Part shown: one piece after another, positions 35,426-42,261 of the stretch
Layout: each line of letters begins with the position of its first letter
Position numbering within the stretch: the stretch's first letter is position 1
Source of the DNA: an uncultured Balneola sp.
GTDB lineage: Bacteria; Bacteroidota; Rhodothermia; Balneolales; Balneolaceae
Reading direction: 5' to 3'
Assembly: GCA_913058495.1 (NCBI GenBank)
Contig: CAJXQC010000023.1
Span: forward strand, 1 to 46,719
Length of the DNA: 46,719 nucleotides
Position numbers and translations under genes: made by a program
The notes under the pieces: generated by a model
Databases searched by the model: none
Told to the model about the DNA's origin: nothing
The model's input: the letters and a program-made list of their open reading frames with translations, nothing else

Positions 35426-35779
35426 ATGGGTGTAAGCTACAGTTTAGTTAACTATACAAAGAAAGAGTATGTAATCTTTGATAAAGTTCTTGCCAGCAAA
35501 GCACGAGAATTAGCTGGAAACCCAGCTTCTGCAGCTATCTCAACTTGGTATTTGTTAAACAATATTGGTGACAATATTTCTTTTATCTCCGATACATATA
35601 ATGAATGGCCATTCCCTGAAGGATCGCGAGATGAATTAATGAATTATACAGAAGTAACAAATAGGATTGTTTCCTCCTTAATTTCAGAAGCTATTCTCGT
35701 AGATGAAGGAAAGGAGTTCCTATTTGATGATGATAAAGATATTTACTTTAGAAAACTCCGCAATATATGGTTAGAATAA
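35426..35779 (+). CDS. Hypothetical protein in cassette 1
   Basis: A 117-residue soluble acidic protein with no signal peptide or membrane helix; I do not recognise the family. Visible segments are MGVSYSLVNYTKKEYVIFDK, then a tract with NPASAAISTWYLL, and a tail with DDKDIYFRKLRN. It starts at ATG 35426, 27 bases after the GTTATGTG core, and stops nine bases before attC1. That packing is typical of a cassette gene. Cassette proteins are often unknown and can serve in stress, phage defence or addiction, but nothing in the sequence points to one of these. Confidence 0.7.
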   Translation: MGVSYSLVNYTKKEYVIFDKVLASKARELAGNPASAAISTWYLLNNIGDNISFISDTYNEWPFPEGSRDELMNYTEVTNRIVSSLISEAILVDEGKEFLFDDDKDIYFRKLRNIWLE

Positions 35780-35788
35780 ATGCGGGTA

Positions 35789-35919
35789 CACATAACAAGC
35801 GTTTTAAGTCGAACTCGGGAAGTGGCTCCGCTATTTTTAACTTTCAGGTAACTGATTAATTCTGTTACTTTCAAAAAAACCGAAAACCCTTCGCCGCTTA
35901 AACGCGGGGTCGTTATGTG
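35789..35919 (+). other. attC-like recombination site 1
   Basis: The R boxes CACATAAC (35789-35796) and GTTATGTG (35912-35919) are exact inverted repeats. The L boxes GCGTTTTAAG and CTTAAACGC pair with one extra T on the 5' side, an extrahelical base as in true attC sites. A GGGGTC spacer sits opposite AA. The ~90-base middle is variable and contains GTAAC/GTTAC arms. Confidence 0.75.
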
Positions 35920-35949
35920 GCTTACTTATTAAACTTCTATATTTTTTTG

Positions 35950-36405
35950 ATGAAATATTTATTTGCTCTACCTCTCATAATCATCTTAGTATTTTCTTCA
36001 AATAGCTATTCACAGAGTCTATTTCCAAACACTTTTGAAGATTGTAATACGGAAAGGTTTGCTCTAGAAATGGATACTACAACCGCAAAAATTGCAGATT
36101 CAAAATTAATTTCTATAATAACAACTGGATTGGATCAACAAAATCTTGAAAATGTTAATGGAATTATGGCTCTTCAAGTAATAGTCGAACTTGATGGAAG
36201 CTCATGCTTGTTAAGTTACGACAATCGACTAAATATCGAAGGTTTTGGTTCGAAGCTAAAAACAGAAATTGATAAGAATTTGAAATGGCTAGAACCATCA
36301 AAGAAAGTAGCGGCAATTGTATCCATACGTATTCAAGATGGATTAATAGAATTTAAAAGGTTAGGAATGGGCGGGGATAAAGGTATTCATGAACTCCAAA
36401 ACTAA
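35950..36405 (+). CDS. Exported hypothetical protein in cassette 2
   Basis: A 151-residue protein with a clear signal peptide (YLFALPLIIILVFSS, cut after SYSQ). The mature part, with ALQVIVELDGSSCLLSYD, then KNLKWLEPSKKVAAIVSIRI, faintly resembles TonB C-terminal-type domains, but the likeness is weak. I start at ATG 35950; a GTG at 35917 would begin inside the attC site. It ends 20 bases before attC2. Like the first cassette gene it lies on the plus strand with its own short spacer. Confidence 0.7.
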   Translation: MKYLFALPLIIILVFSSNSYSQSLFPNTFEDCNTERFALEMDTTTAKIADSKLISIITTGLDQQNLENVNGIMALQVIVELDGSSCLLSYDNRLNIEGFGSKLKTEIDKNLKWLEPSKKVAAIVSIRIQDGLIEFKRLGMGGDKGIHELQN

Positions 36406-36425
36406 TTCTATTGTCAAGCCCTCGC

Positions 36426-36534
36426 CACATAACAAGCGTTTCAAGTCGGACGCAGGCAGGATTCGCTAGTAAGTTTGTAAGCAATAAAAATTTTCAGTTA
36501 CTTCAACAAAAAACGAAACGCTGGGTCGTTATAA
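36426..36534 (+). other. attC-like recombination site 2
   Basis: ATAAC (36429-36433) pairs with GTTAT (36528-36532); AGCGTTTC (36435-36442) pairs perfectly with GAAACGCT (36515-36522). The spacer GGGTC lies opposite a single A. The middle, ~70 bases, differs fully from attC1, while the R and L boxes are shared. This is the pattern expected of attC sites. Confidence 0.75.
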
Positions 36535-36574
36535 ATCTTGCCACTTCGGCTCATAAAATAAAGTATAGTAGTTC

Positions 36575-36757
36575 ATGAGAAATACAATTAAAACAATTCT
36601 TTACCTCTTAACAATTTTACTGACTTTCCAAACATTTTCTATAGCTCAGTCCATTGAACTTACCGACTCAGAAGTTGAGAGATTTCTATGTAAAAAATGG
36701 GTTATTCAGTATATGGATATGCAAGGGATGAAAGGTCATTTTAAACCAGCTGTATAA
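36575..36757 (+). pseudogene. Short exported ORF in cassette 3, probably truncated
   Basis: Sixty residues: a signal peptide (LYLLTILLTFQTFSIAQ) and then SIELTDSEVERFLCKKWVIQ, a start that looks like a small secreted lipocalin-like protein cut off after ~35 mature residues by a TAA. It begins 42 bases after the attC2 core, as a cassette gene would. The following ~70 bases have no continuation in the other frames that I can read. Either a truncated cassette gene or a very small protein. Confidence 0.5.
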
Positions 36758-36830
36758 AATTAGAATCAAAACACCATTTTAATAGCATTGCTTACAATTT
36801 TTGAATTGAATTATGTCAACTAAGAATAAG

Positions 36831-36849
36831 GTCTAACAAGCGTTTCAAA
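36831..36849 (+). other. Half attC site (5' arm only)
   Basis: GTCTAAC (36831-36837) fits the RYYYAAC core, and AAGCGTTTC (36838-36846) repeats the L box of attC2. No matching 3' arm (GAAACGCT, GTTA) follows before the RRM gene; a repeat begins about 35 bases on. The site appears broken. Confidence 0.6.
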
Positions 36850-36882
36850 CGTACTTGGTTAGGGTTCGGAACAACGGAAAGC

Positions 36883-36974
36883 ACCACTCGTCATTTTGAG
36901 CTTGATGTAGAATAAGTAATTGATCGGATTAACGAATGAGCCTTTAACAGATCCTGAATCAAGTTCAGGATGAC
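36883..36974. repeat. Relics of dispersed repeats
   Basis: 36949-36974 is the inverse of a shortened version of the 47-bp repeat at 30494 (GTCATCCTGAAC joined to TTGATTCAGGATCT). An imperfect related stretch, GTCATTTTGAGCTTGATG, lies at 36889-36906. The surrounding gap 36758-37103 holds no gene other than these and the half attC site. Confidence 0.6.
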
Positions 36975-37103
36975 CCTACTATTCTGACCCACTCTTGTTC
37001 TCTCCCTAACATTAGGGAATCCCGACAATAAACCTGACCTCTACTGAAAGCTTACCTTTATTACTATTTTTGGGAGTGAGCAGAATTCTAATATCATATA
37101 TTC

Positions 37104-37340
37104 ATGAAAATACTAGTCCGAAACCTTACACGAAGCATTACAGAAAAAGAAATACAAGAACTTTTCGAAAAATACGGTGTGGTTGAAAGCTGTAACTTGG
37201 TTCTGGATAAAAGCACGCGAAAGTCAAAGGGCTTTGGTTTTGTTGAAATGCCGAACTCAGATGAAGCTAAGACAGCAATAAAACAGCTGAACGGTAAGAA
37301 GTTTGTAAATCACCCCATCAGAGTTAAACAAGTGGATTAA
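37104..37340 (+). CDS. RNA-recognition-motif (RRM) RNA-binding protein
   Basis: A 78-residue single RRM, common as stand-alone protein in Bacteroidota and cyanobacteria. RNP2 is ILVRNL at residues 3-8 and RNP1 is KGFGFVEM (~43-50); the rest has the usual beta-alpha-beta pattern with KEIQELFEKYGVVESC and AIKQLNGK. It binds single-stranded RNA in the cytoplasm; targets are unknown. It starts at ATG 37104, 260 bases after the broken attC site, and is followed by a repeat-rich region. Confidence 0.93.
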   Translation: MKILVRNLTRSITEKEIQELFEKYGVVESCNLVLDKSTRKSKGFGFVEMPNSDEAKTAIKQLNGKKFVNHPIRVKQVD

Positions 37341-37892
37341 GCCCACAGATCCTTCGGAAATATACGATGACACCACATTTTTGTTCTCGTTTTGTAGCTC
37401 TACTGCGAAACACGGTTGGAAAACTCTGGCTTCAATGAGATTACTTACTTACATGCATTACTCTTAAATGGTGAAAATCACTCTTTCAGAAATCCGGCAT
37501 TGAGATGGTGAAGGAATAGCTGATCATCATAACAGAATCTCAACGAATAAAACCTGTTCGCAAAGCGAGCATTTGGTTTTATTCAGAGGTTCGCCGATGA
37601 TCTGCCCGGAAGCATCTCCGCCGGGAGCTTTTGGTACTTTTGTCGGTACAAAAGTGCAGAAATGAATGAGATGAAAACTGATCTTTAACTCTTCCAGAGT
37701 TATAAATACCCAAATTTATGAGTAATCATCATGTTCAACTCTGGAAGAGTTGGTGCACAGATCTTACTCCACTCCTAAACCTATTTCTGAATTTTCGCAT
37801 CTACCCAACTGTGCAGATCCTTCGGAAGTATCCTCAGGATGACTTTTTGGAATAAATATTACCTTCAATCAATATTGAACATTCATTATTCA
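37341..37892. repeat. Repeat-rich intergenic region between the RRM gene and argH
   Basis: No gene is seen. It holds: a CAGATCCTTCGGAA-type fragment at 37345 and again at 37816; a hairpin at 37545-37584 (GAATAAAACC with GGTTTTATTC, inner TGTTCGC with GCGAGCA); CCCGG/CCGGG at 37605-37625; ACTTTTGT-CGGT-ACAAAAGT at 37636-37655; a 15-bp inverted pair AACTCTTCCAGAGTT (37687-37701) and AACTCTGGAAGAGTT (37737-37751); and AATATTGAA/TTCAATATT at 37871-37904, which runs into the argH stop. Confidence 0.8.
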
Positions 37893-39191
37893 TTATTCAA
37901 TATTCAATACCCTCTCCATCCTCTCCTGAATTTCTTCCAACATCAAATTTCCGATACTGCCTTCGTGCGTATGTTTCAGTTCTTTTGGAGGTGCAAAACT
38001 TCCATCTTCGATCTGTTTTGACACTTGCTGATAGGCTTCGCGAAAAGGAATTCCCTTAACCACTAATTCATTAACAGCCTCTACAGAAAAGATGAGTTTA
38101 TATTTTGGATCATCCAAAATGTCCTTAACCGGTTCAATTTTTGACACAGAATAAGAAGCGATTTTCAGACAGCTTTTCATTTCTTTGATGGCCGGGAATA
38201 ACAATTCCTTTAACAGCTGAAAATCTCTGTGATACCCGGAAGTGAGATTACTTAAGGTCATCATGATCTGATTCGGAAGCGCCATCAGCACATTCGTTTT
38301 GGCACGAAGCAATTCAAATACATCCGGATTTTTCTTGTGAGGCATAATACTGGAGCCCGTTGTAAGCTCATCAGGTAATTTTAAGAACTGAAAATTCTGA
38401 CTATTGTACAGGCACACATCAGCGGCTAGCTTATTCAACGTTGAAGCCAGATTTGCCAGCGCTGAGGCAACAACCTGTTCTGTTTTTCCTCTTCCCAATT
38501 GAGCGTACACTGAATTATAGACCATACTTTCAAATCCAAGTAAGTCAGAAGTCATTTGTCGGTTAAGCGGAAAGCTAGAACCATAACCTGCCGCAGATCC
38601 CAGTGGATTTCTGTTCACAACTTTATACGCGCCGTTCATGATCTCAACGTCATCAACTAAACTCTCTGCGTAGGCAGAAAACCACAATCCGAAACTACTC
38701 GGCATTGCCGCCTGAGTATGCGTATATCCCGGCATCAAAACGTCTTTGTATGTGTCTGCCTGATCAATGAGTGCAGAAAATAAGTCGTTGGTAAGCGATC
38801 GTATTTCTTCTAGTTGTTCTCTCAGAAATAGGCGAATATCTACTAAAACCTGATCATTTCTGGAACGCCCGGAATGGATTTTTTTACCTACGTCACCCAG
38901 TTTTTTGGTGAGCATCAATTCGATCTGGGAATGTATATCCTCCACATCATCTTCGATCTGAAACTTTCCTTTTGCAATGATCTGCTCCTGAATAGTCTCC
39001 AGTTCTCTGATCAAAATCTCCAGCTCAGACTTTTCCAATAAGCCTACAGATTCCAGCATAGTGATATGAGCAATGGTTCCACGCACATCATGTTTTGCCA
39101 GTTCAAGATCCAGCTCACGATCTTTCCCAACCGTAAACTCTTCAATAAATTGATCGGTTTTAATTCCCTTTTCCCAAAGTTTTTTTGCCAT
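37893..39191 (-). CDS. argH: Argininosuccinate lyase
   Basis: A 432-residue enzyme of the fumarase/aspartase superfamily that splits argininosuccinate into arginine and fumarate. The signature loop GSSIMPHKKNPDVFELLRA carries the catalytic serine, and the SGRSRNDQV and TVLMPGYTHTQ-like (VLMPGYTHTQAA) motifs are intact. It is the last gene of the arginine operon. A 110-base run of hairpin repeats separates it from argE', so its expression may differ from that of the earlier genes. Its stop codon lies inside an inverted repeat. Confidence 0.96.
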   Translation of the reverse strand: MAKKLWEKGIKTDQFIEEFTVGKDRELDLELAKHDVRGTIAHITMLESVGLLEKSELEILIRELETIQEQIIAKGKFQIEDDVEDIHSQIELMLTKKLGDVGKKIHSGRSRNDQVLVDIRLFLREQLEEIRSLTNDLFSALIDQADTYKDVLMPGYTHTQAAMPSSFGLWFSAYAESLVDDVEIMNGAYKVVNRNPLGSAAGYGSSFPLNRQMTSDLLGFESMVYNSVYAQLGRGKTEQVVASALANLASTLNKLAADVCLYNSQNFQFLKLPDELTTGSSIMPHKKNPDVFELLRAKTNVLMALPNQIMMTLSNLTSGYHRDFQLLKELLFPAIKEMKSCLKIASYSVSKIEPVKDILDDPKYKLIFSVEAVNELVVKGIPFREAYQQVSKQIEDGSFAPPKELKHTHEGSIGNLMLEEIQERMERVLNIE

Positions 39192-39209
39192 AATCTTTCT
39201 CCTTTTATT

Positions 39210-39331
39210 CTCCCCTTTTAGGGGAGATGAAAGTCCAAACAGTTCTTTGGACTTTCTGAGGGGTGTTGCCAGTTTGTATGATTGGCAACACCCTCCGTCC
39301 GCTAACCCGCGGACACCTCCCTCGAAGGAGG
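39210..39331. repeat. Hairpin repeat cluster between argE' and argH
   Basis: Five back-to-back inverted pairs: CTCCCC/GGGGAG (39210-39226), GAAAGTCCA/TGGACTTTC (39229-39256), GGGTGTTGCCA/TGGCAACACCC (39261-39293), GTCCGC/GCGGAC (39297-39314) and CCTCC/GGAGG (39316-39331). The last two lie inside the 3' end of argE' and encode its final residues. Confidence 0.85.
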
Positions 39332-40393
39332 ATTTAATTCCAGTTTATTTAATAACTCAATATAAGTTTCGATTCCTTCTTCGATTTCGCTCAGATAAAT
39401 AAATTCATCGGCGGTGTGTGAGCGATGTGTGTCTCCCGGTCCCATTTTAATACACGGAAACGGCATGTGAACCTGATCCGACATAGTTTGCGAGCCATAG
39501 GCTTTTATTCCAAGCTCTTTGCCTTTCATTACTAAAGCATGATTCTCAGAAATACCGGATGCGTTCAGATTCAATGATCTTGGATTTACTTCACAATTCA
39601 CATGATCTTTAATGAGATCAACAGCTTCTTTGTTAGTGTAATGCTCATTCGGGCGGACATCAACAACGAACTTACATTCATCGGGTACCACATTGTGCTG
39701 TGAACCTGCCTCGATCTGCGTCACCGTCATATTCACTTTCCCGAGTACTTCCGATCTCTTTTCAAATTCATAATTTCTGAACCACTCGATATCTTTCATC
39801 GCTTTATAAAGCGCGTTTTCTCCTTCACTTCTTGCAGCATGTCCACTTTTCCCGTGAGCAATACAATCCAGAACGATCAACCCTCTTTCAGCAATCGCCA
39901 TATTCATTGATGTCGGTTCTCCTACCACTCCAAGATCGATCTTTCCCAATTCTTCTAACACAATTGGAACTCCTTGTTTGCCTGAAGTTTCCTCTTCAGC
40001 AGAGGCCAGAAAAACCAGATTGTAGTTTTGATCAGTCCCTGCCAAATGAATAAAAGTATGCAACAAACTAACCAGTGGCCCGCCGGCGTCGTTACTTCCC
40101 AATCCGGTCAATTTCCCCTCTTCAATCGTTGGACTGAAAGGATCATAACTCCACTTGGAAGAAGCGTTCACAGTATCGTGATGAGAATTCAGAAGAATCG
40201 TCGGCTTTGTTTCATCTCTTTCTCCTGCCCACGCCCAAACGTTATTCTTCTTTCTCTGAGCATCAAAACCTTGCGCCTTCAAATACTCTTCGATCACATC
40301 CGCAGTCTTGTCCTCCTCCCCGCTGTAGGATTGAATAGAAATGAGTTGTTTTAGTAATTCTATGGCGTTTTCGAACAATTCATCTTTCTTCAC
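39302..40393 (-). CDS. argE': N-acyl-ornithine/citrulline deacylase, M20 family
   Basis: A 363-residue zinc-dependent deacylase. The M20 ligands are present: HHDTV, GSNDAGG, AEEETSG, and GPGDTHRSHTADEF at the C-terminus, with a GHAARS dimerisation-domain motif in the centre. In pathways with an ArgF'-type transcarbamylase this enzyme removes the acyl group from N-acyl-citrulline rather than from ornithine. It starts at GTG 40393 (MKKDELFENA). The last residues (PPSREVSAG) are encoded by intergenic repeat sequence, so the natural C-terminus probably ended near LLNKLEL. Confidence 0.9.
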   Translation of the reverse strand: MKKDELFENAIELLKQLISIQSYSGEEDKTADVIEEYLKAQGFDAQRKKNNVWAWAGERDETKPTILLNSHHDTVNASSKWSYDPFSPTIEEGKLTGLGSNDAGGPLVSLLHTFIHLAGTDQNYNLVFLASAEEETSGKQGVPIVLEELGKIDLGVVGEPTSMNMAIAERGLIVLDCIAHGKSGHAARSEGENALYKAMKDIEWFRNYEFEKRSEVLGKVNMTVTQIEAGSQHNVVPDECKFVVDVRPNEHYTNKEAVDLIKDHVNCEVNPRSLNLNASGISENHALVMKGKELGIKAYGSQTMSDQVHMPFPCIKMGPGDTHRSHTADEFIYLSEIEEGIETYIELLNKLELNPPSREVSAG

Positions 40394-40443
40394 ATTGACC
40401 TCCCCTGACTTATAATCAAATTTACAATTCCCGGGTAGTTCCT

Positions 40444-40525
40444 CCCCTCCTCCAACAGGAGGGGAAAACTCATTTTCAAATAACCAAATCTGCTTAAAGA
40501 GTCCTTCTCCTTGGACAAGGAGAAG
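40444..40525. repeat. Hairpin repeats between argB and argE'
   Basis: CCCCTCCT (40444-40451) with AGGAGGGG (40457-40464), and CTTCTCCTTG (40504-40513) with CAAGGAGAAG (40516-40525). Both are near-perfect stems with short loops in the 166-base gap of the operon. Confidence 0.8.
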
Positions 40526-40559
40526 ACAGAAGAGGTCGAAACTAAATGGATTAGCATTT

Positions 40560-41321
40560 TCATTTCACTAACCTCGTTCCTTTTTCTTCCCCTTTAAATA
40601 CATCAAATCCAACAATTCTGACTTTTTTAGCTCCTGCATTCAACGCTTTAAAACCCAGATCCAGCTTAGGGATCATTCCTTCTTTTATGATGCCATTTCC
40701 TTCCAGATGACGATATAACAATAAATTCATTTCGGTGATCAATTTCTCGCCATTCATAACGCCCTCAAGATCAAAACACAGATCCATTGCAACATCTCCG
40801 TGCTCTGCCAATCCTGAAGCAATAAAACCCGCGATATTATCTGCGTTTGTGTTCAATAGCTGTCCATTGCCGTCGTGTGTCAGAGGTGCAATTACTGGTG
40901 TAATTCCTTCGTTCAACAAACTGTTTAAAACCGTCGCGTCTACCTGTTCGATATCTCCCACAAAACCAAAATCTATAGGTTCCGGATCTCTTTTTTTCGA
41001 CTGGATCAGGTTCATATCAGCGCCGGAAAAACCAATTGCGTTACAACCCAAAGCCTGAAGTTTTGCCACGATCTTTTTATTCACCAACCCGCCATAAACC
41101 ATGGTCACCACATCGATCATATCGGAATCGGTAATTCTTCTGCCATTGATCATTTTGGATTTCAGTCCCAGCTTTTCTGCTACATCAGAAGCTATTTTCC
41201 CACCGCCATGTATCAGAATTTTCTTGTCTTCGATTCGAGCAAAATCCTGTAGAAACTGATCCAGATTTGCTTCGTCATCAATGACTTTACCACCGATCTT
41301 TATGACTTTTATTTCACTCAT
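40560..41321 (-). CDS. argB: N-acetyl (or N-acyl) glutamate kinase
   Basis: A 253-residue amino-acid-kinase-fold enzyme, the second step of the pathway. ATP and substrate motifs are IKIGGKVIDD, LIHGGGKIASDVAEKLGL and GRRITDSDMIDVV; FDLEGVMNGEKLI lies in the C-terminal half. The N-terminal helix that confers arginine inhibition in some homologues is absent, so feedback by arginine may not act at this step. It overlaps argF' by eight bases, so translation is coupled. Confidence 0.95.
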   Translation of the reverse strand: MSEIKVIKIGGKVIDDEANLDQFLQDFARIEDKKILIHGGGKIASDVAEKLGLKSKMINGRRITDSDMIDVVTMVYGGLVNKKIVAKLQALGCNAIGFSGADMNLIQSKKRDPEPIDFGFVGDIEQVDATVLNSLLNEGITPVIAPLTHDGNGQLLNTNADNIAGFIASGLAEHGDVAMDLCFDLEGVMNGEKLITEMNLLLYRHLEGNGIIKEGMIPKLDLGFKALNAGAKKVRIVGFDVFKGEEKGTRLVK

Positions 41322-42261
41322 ATTTCAGAATTTTATTGAATATAGTTTGAGCGGAAACAATTCTGTTGGCTGCCTCTTCGATCACCAGTGAATTCACGCT
41401 GTCGATTACTGCATCGCTCACAACCACATTTCTGCGAACGGGCAAACAGTGCATGAATTTTGCGTCGTTCGTCAGTTTCATTTTGGCTTCATCAACCATC
41501 CAGTTTTTATCTTCAGAAAGTATTTTTCCGTACTCTGAATAACTGCTCCAGTTTTTTGCATAGATGAAATCAGCGCCTTCAAATGCTTTTTTCTGATCGT
41601 ATTCAATATGCGCGTTCCCTGAAAATTCAGGAGCTAATTTGTAGCCTTCGGGATGAGTGATCGTAAGATCATACTCCGCCTTTTGAGTCCACAACGAAAA
41701 CGAATTCGCCACCGCCTGGGGAAGTGCTCTCGGGTGAGGTGCCCATGTCAATACTACTTTTGGTTTCTCTATCTTCTTATGAGTTTCAATAGTGATCAGA
41801 TCTGCAAAAGCTTGCAAAGGATGTCTGGTAGAAGATTCCAGATTTACCACCGGGACCGGACAATGTTTAAGAAACTGACTCAAAATCTGTTCTGAATAAT
41901 CTGCTTCGCGATCTTCCAGTTTTGCAAAAGCACGGATCGCCACCAGATCAAAATAAGATCCCATCACTGCAGCTGCTTCTTTGACGTGCTCTGCTTTATT
42001 TCCATTCATGACAGCTCCGTCAGCAAATTCCAGTTGCCAGCCACCTGCGCCCACATCAAATACCGTTACATCCACACCCAGATTCTGAGCCGCTTTTTGC
42101 GAGCTCAATCTGGTTCGCAAGCTTGGATTTAGAAACAACAAGCAGATCGACTTATTCCGAATGCTTCCCTTCTCTTTAAATGGATTTTTCTTTACTTCCA
42201 GCCCTTCCTGAATCAGGCTTTTCAGATCGTACACATCATCAATTGAGAAAAACTGTTTCAT
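41314..42261 (-). CDS. argF': N-acetylornithine/N-succinylornithine carbamoyltransferase (ArgF')
   Basis: A 315-residue transcarbamylase of the ArgF' subgroup, which uses acylated ornithine. The carbamoyl-phosphate site is SLRTR (47-51) in place of STRTR, and the C-terminal loop is HCLPVRRNVVVSD in place of the HCLP-A loop of ornithine carbamoyltransferase. HPLQAFADLITIE is intact. The residue that separates the two known specificities (Glu92 in the Xanthomonas acetyl enzyme, Pro90 in the Bacteroides succinyl enzyme, as I recall) is Ala90 here, in NKAEHV. A small residue at that place favours the succinyl form. It overlaps argD by four bases. Confidence 0.93.
   Translation of the reverse strand: MKQFFSIDDVYDLKSLIQEGLEVKKNPFKEKGSIRNKSICLLFLNPSLRTRLSSQKAAQNLGVDVTVFDVGAGGWQLEFADGAVMNGNKAEHVKEAAAVMGSYFDLVAIRAFAKLEDREADYSEQILSQFLKHCPVPVVNLESSTRHPLQAFADLITIETHKKIEKPKVVLTWAPHPRALPQAVANSFSLWTQKAEYDLTITHPEGYKLAPEFSGNAHIEYDQKKAFEGADFIYAKNWSSYSEYGKILSEDKNWMVDEAKMKLTNDAKFMHCLPVRRNVVVSDAVIDSVNSLVIEEAANRIVSAQTIFNKILKYE

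Larger units (their letters stand above)
35392..36850 (+). mobile_element. Integron-like gene cassette array without integrase
   Basis: Three short plus-strand ORFs alternate with attC-like sites. GTTATGTG cores at 35392 and 35912 and a GTTAT core at 36528 mark cassette boundaries of ~520 and ~616 bp; a third, ~300-bp unit ends in a half site. Each ORF starts 22-47 bases after a core and the first two stop 9-20 bases before an attC, as real cassettes do. No integron integrase gene occurs in the window, so this is a cluster of attC sites lacking an integrase, or the tail of a larger array. Confidence 0.75.

Noticed and set aside
35917-35949. GTG start of the second cassette gene inside attC1
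   Set aside because: It would put the start in the recombination core; ATG 35950 is followed directly by a normal signal peptide.
36575-36757. Complete new small secreted protein
   Set aside because: It looks like the start of a longer protein and lies beside a broken attC site, so truncation is the simpler reading.
37545-37751. CRISPR array or structured non-coding RNA in the repeat-rich gap
   Set aside because: The repeats are of different types, not a constant direct repeat with equal spacers; no cas genes occur in the window.
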